Shown here in pieces: positions 5,923-8,138 of a stretch of 8,138 bases of DNA (the stretch's first letter is position 1; every line of letters begins with the position of its first letter). The position numbers and the translations under genes are program-made. Below the pieces are notes generated by a model that was given only the letters and a program-made list of their open reading frames with translations, did not search any database and was not told the origin of the DNA. Location: contig DASWEE010000049.1 of NCBI GenBank assembly GCA_036394915.1, positions 1-8,138 of the forward strand, given 5' to 3'. This DNA is from JACDER01 sp036394915. Its GTDB lineage: Bacteria; Actinomycetota; Thermoleophilia; Gaiellales; Gaiellaceae.

Positions 5923-7939
5923 CCTTCCACCTTAGAGCCTCGGGAAACCGTGGCTCCTGCTCAACACCTGCGCGGTCGTCGACGGCCTCCATCGCGGCCT
6001 CAACTGGAGAAGCCGGTGAGGGCGGATCGAGGCGGCGCCCGGCGAACAGGAGCCCGCCGCCGAGGAAGGCGAGCAGCGCGAGACCGGCGCCCAGCGCGAT
6101 CGGGATCAGGCCGGAGGCTGTGTGCGTTCTGCCACCGCCGTGGTGGGATGCGGAGCCGCCGGGGCGCAGATGGGTGTGCGAGCGGGCTCCGCGGGCGATC
6201 GCTGCGGAGCTTGCCCGCGTATGGGCCGGCTCGTGCCGCGCGGCGTGCGAATCGGTGTCGTCGCGCTCGACCCTCGGCGGTCGCGCGCCCGGGCCGAAGC
6301 CCGTGGTCGGGCTCGAGTGCCGCCCAGAGGGACTGTCCGCCGCTTTGGTTGCCGGCCCCGGCGTTGCCGCCAAGGAGGGCCGCGACACAGGCCTCGCTTC
6401 GCCCGCGGGGCTCCCGATGGCGCCGGCCGGAGGAACCGGCTTGCTCGCGGCGAGCGGGAGGTCGACCGTCTCGGCGATCGGAGCCGGCGTGGCGGTTGCG
6501 ACCGGCGGCGCGTCGGAGACGGGCTCCGGCGAAGGCGGATCGGTCGCCTCCGGAGGCACCACCGGCGCGGCTGGAGCTTCGACGGGTGTCGGACCAGGCG
6601 CTGCGCCGGAGTCGACCGACGGGCCCATTACTCCCGCACCCGAAGCCGTGGGCGGAAGCGGTGGGTCGGCGATCACCGCCGGAGGTGCGGGGGCCGGCAG
6701 CGAGGGCAGGGCCGTGTCCGTGAGGACCTGATCCGGCGCAGGCGACTCAGCTCCGACCGTGGAGGCATCCGCGATGGGCTCGCTCACGCTCTCGGAGACC
6801 GGCGCCGACGCATCGTCCGAGGCAGGAGCTTCGGCGGAGGGCTCCGCCGTGGCCGGATCGACCTCAGCGGCCGGCTCCACGGGCGACGCCTCGGGTTGGC
6901 CCACGTCTCCGGGCGCGGAGGACGGGAAATCGTCAGGAGCAGGGGCCTCGGCAGACACGGTCGTGTCCGGCGCCGGAGCTGGATCCTCCACCGAAGCCAT
7001 GGGCTCTGCGCCGGGGTCGGACGCCGCAGGCTCGCTCGGCCCGGAGACAGGAGGCACGTCAACGGGGGCTGTGTCCTCCGAGCTCGCGGGAGCCTCCGAG
7101 GACGAAGGCTGTGGACCCTCGGCCGGATCCCCGCTGGTGACGGCCGGTGCCGTCCCGGGGCCGGAGACGCTCGGATCGGCCTCCACGGGTAGCGGATCGC
7201 CGCCGGGAGCCGACTCCTGCCGGCTCAACCCGACCTCGGCCGTGGCGGGGATCTGGATCCCGACGGCGGCCGGGTCGTCGGTGACCGGATCGAGGAGCGC
7301 CGGCGTCACCGCGCTCGACTCGGAGACCGGCGGCTCGAGCGCGACCGCTGGAGGCGGCGCCGCACCGACCGGGTCCGATGGAGGTGCGTCGGTCACGATC
7401 GGCGGCGGAGCGGGCACGACGTCCGCGGGCTGACCGGTCGCCTCCGGCGGAGGAGCGGGGCTCGCTTCGGGGACAGCTCTCGGGGGAAGGAAGGCAAGCG
7501 GATCGACATACCCCTGCGCGTCGGCGGTGATGCGGACGCCCATGTGGACGTACGGCTCAGGCCACTCCACGTCGCCGCTGGGGCCGATCGAGCCGACCGA
7601 AGCGCCTTCGGTCACCGTGGCGCCGCGCGCGACGCCGATCGTCCCCAGATGGGTCAGGGTGACCGAGTACCCGTCCGTCGTCTGAATCGTCACACTTTTG
7701 CCACTGCTCGGTACCGATCCCGCGAAGGACACGGCCCCGCCCGCAGGCGCGCGGACATCGGAGCCGGACGCGCCGGCGACGTCGATTCCACGGTGCTGCC
7801 CGGCCGCGTAGGGATGGGTCCGGTCGAAGACGAAGGGTTGGAGCAGCGCCCCGTCGGCGGGCCACGTCCATGCGCCGGCCACCGGGGCCCAGACGAGGAC
7901 GGCGAACGCCGCCGCCGTCATCAGCAGGAGTCGTTTCAT
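5696..7939 (-). CDS. Secreted, membrane-tethered LytM/M23-like protein with long acidic Pro/Ala linker (C-terminus uncertain)
   Basis: Starting at ATG 7939 the product is 747 residues. Residues 1-23 form a signal peptide (MKRLL, hydrophobic core, AGA before the likely cut). An M23/LytM beta-domain follows (about 27-152), with HRGID supplying zinc ligands H49 and D53, H97 in LTHLG, and EPYVHMGVR where H132 aligns with the last zinc ligand. Y130 stands where active enzymes have the first His of HxH, so peptidase activity is doubtful; peptidoglycan binding or regulation of other hydrolases is possible. Residues 153-500 are an Ala/Pro/Ser/acidic linker with near repeats SAEAPAPDD (329) and SAEAPASDD (368). 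Residues 540-607 are Arg/His-rich, and 610-634 form a transmembrane helix followed by RR. The frame continues 227 bp into metG; that Arg-rich tail (about 672-747) looks like a shadow of metG, and a frameshift to a TAA at 5934-5932 is possible. A GTG at 7942 would suit the ribosome site equally well. Confidence 0.8.
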   Translation of the reverse strand: MKRLLLMTAAAFAVLVWAPVAGAWTWPADGALLQPFVFDRTHPYAAGQHRGIDVAGASGSDVRAPAGGAVSFAGSVPSSGKSVTIQTTDGYSVTLTHLGTIGVARGATVTEGASVGSIGPSGDVEWPEPYVHMGVRITADAQGYVDPLAFLPPRAVPEASPAPPPEATGQPADVVPAPPPIVTDAPPSDPVGAAPPPAVALEPPVSESSAVTPALLDPVTDDPAAVGIQIPATAEVGLSRQESAPGGDPLPVEADPSVSGPGTAPAVTSGDPAEGPQPSSSEAPASSEDTAPVDVPPVSGPSEPAASDPGAEPMASVEDPAPAPDTTVSAEAPAPDDFPSSAPGDVGQPEASPVEPAAEVDPATAEPSAEAPASDDASAPVSESVSEPIADASTVGAESPAPDQVLTDTALPSLPAPAPPAVIADPPLPPTASGAGVMGPSVDSGAAPGPTPVEAPAAPVVPPEATDPPSPEPVSDAPPVATATPAPIAETVDLPLAASKPVPPAGAIGSPAGEARPVSRPSLAATPGPATKAADSPSGRHSSPTTGFGPGARPPRVERDDTDSHAARHEPAHTRASSAAIARGARSHTHLRPGGSASHHGGGRTHTASGLIPIALGAGLALLAFLGGGLLFAGRRLDPPSPASPVEAAMEAVDDRAGVEQEPRFPEALRWKDAPLVRAAPRANSRRSCMALRGRAPSHRPCGGLRSVGRLRPLSPTARERRADGLGDGRAWDARDGYRGRRRAVAA
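5927..5933 (-). promoter_or_regulatory. metG ribosome-binding site
   Basis: AAGGTGG on the minus strand differs by one base from AAGGAGG and sits 4 nt before the metG ATG at 5922; GGAAGG also abuts the ATG. It supports that start over internal ones. It overlaps a TAA (5934-5932) in the frame alternative to that of the upstream M23-like gene. Confidence 0.75.
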
Positions 7940-7951
7940 CACTTTCACCAG

Positions 7952-7957
7952 CCTCTC
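7952..7957 (-). promoter_or_regulatory. Ribosome-binding site of the M23-like gene
   Basis: GAGAGG on the minus strand lies 12 nt before ATG 7939 and 9 nt before the adjacent in-frame GTG 7942. It lies downstream of ATG 7966, so it argues against that start. With the signal peptide it places initiation at 7942 or 7939. Confidence 0.55.
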
Positions 7958-7986
7958 TGTTGTCATGCTTGAAAACGAGCCGGGCC

Positions 7987-8015
7987 ACGCTAGCAACGCG
8001 GTCGGACGTTGTCAA
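7987..8015 (-). promoter_or_regulatory. SigA/sigma-70-type promoter for the M23-metG-tatD-ksgA-ispE operon
   Basis: On the minus strand a perfect -35 TTGACA (8015-8010) is followed by a 17-bp spacer and a -10 TAGCGT (7992-7987), the TAGNNT form common in actinobacteria. The expected transcription start is near 7980, giving a leader of about 40 nt to ATG 7939. This excludes the in-frame ATG at 7996, which lies in the spacer between -35 and -10. The -35 begins 6 nt after the rsmI stop, so the operon probably has its own promoter plus possible read-through from rsmI. Confidence 0.75.
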
Positions 8016-8021
8016 AGCTGG

Positions 8022-8138
8022 CTACAGAGAGCCGCGATACAGGCTATTGCGCGACACGCCGGTGAGACGGGCGACGACGTCTGCCGCCCGCCTGCGCCCC
8101 ACTCCGGCGCCAACGAGCTCGGCGACGGCGGCGGCGGC
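8022..8138 (-). CDS. rsmI: 16S rRNA (cytidine(1402)-2'-O)-methyltransferase RsmI, C-terminal end only
   Basis: The last 38 codons and the TAG stop (8024-8022) of a gene entering from the right edge. The peptide contains VAELVGAGVGRRRAADVVAR and ends LTGVSRNSLYRGSL. This matches the small helical C-terminal domain of RsmI, whose typical ending is a G-V-x-x-N-x-L-Y pattern as in the E. coli protein. RsmI 2'-O-methylates C1402 in the 30S decoding centre. rsmI lies next to metG in many actinobacteria, which supports the call, although the catalytic domain is not in view. Confidence 0.85.
   Translation of the reverse strand, partial: AAAAVAELVGAGVGRRRAADVVARLTGVSRNSLYRGSL

Noticed and set aside
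6030..6115. Sortase-type C-terminal sorting signal in the M23-like protein
   Set aside because: There is a hydrophobic helix followed by RR, but no LPxTG-like motif precedes it (the sequence is TASG), so a plain membrane anchor is the safer reading.
3982..6723. Very long open frame on the plus strand (913 codons) opposite metG, tatD and the M23-like gene
   Set aside because: It is antisense to strongly identified genes, has Arg/Pro-rich shadow composition and no recognisable domain; long antisense frames are expected in DNA of this GC content.
7940..7996. Upstream ATG starts at 7996 and 7966 for the M23-like gene
   Set aside because: 7996 lies inside the promoter spacer, and 7966 has no ribosome site and would put charged residues before the signal peptide.
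7940..8024. Rho-independent terminator after rsmI
   Set aside because: No stable hairpin followed by a T-run is visible; the short TTTT in the leader lacks a stem before it.

Overview
This 8.1 kb stretch is high-GC chromosomal DNA carrying a compact, co-directional housekeeping cluster, entirely on the minus strand. The gene content and order (rsmI, metG, tatD, ksgA, ispE, then a tRNA and glmU) match the conserved core neighbourhood of Actinobacteria. The MetRS type, the GlmU and IspE variants and an M23-type envelope protein next to metG suggest a deep-branching actinobacterium, possibly of the Thermoleophilia (Gaiellales or Solirubrobacterales). That placement is inferred from sequence style and was not searched.

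Layout in the direction of transcription (right to left): the last 38 codons of rsmI (8138-8022); an 82-bp spacer with a near-consensus SigA-type promoter (TTGACA, 17 bp, TAGCGT); a large secreted, membrane-tethered LytM/M23-like protein (7939-5696) whose reading frame runs 227 bp into metG; metG (5922-4108); tatD (4115-3369, 8-nt overlap with metG); ksgA/rsmA (3372-2587, ATGA overlap with tatD); ispE (2584-1766, GTG start 2 nt after ksgA); a small four-helix membrane protein (1756-1370, 9 nt after ispE); tRNA-Gln(UUG) (1344-1271); and glmU (1253-1, C-terminus beyond the window edge), beginning 17 nt after the tRNA.

The overlaps and short gaps indicate one operon with translational coupling. 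It mixes translation functions (rRNA methylation by RsmI and KsgA, methionyl-tRNA synthesis, a glutamine tRNA), isoprenoid precursor synthesis (IspE, the MEP pathway that feeds undecaprenyl lipid carriers) and cell-wall precursor synthesis (GlmU, UDP-GlcNAc). An envelope or peptidoglycan-binding protein leads the set. No stretch over 300 bases lacks a gene. I see no mobile element, CRISPR array, phage gene or convincing terminator.

The main oddities are the M23/metG out-of-frame overlap (a possible frameshift), the degenerate metallopeptidase site and extreme charge segregation of the M23 protein, a MetRS with neither lysine of the KMSKS loop, Arg in place of Tyr in the IspE DGYH motif, and the tRNA placed directly against the glmU start. 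I did not find evidence for a wholly new system; the M23-like protein is the least ordinary component.
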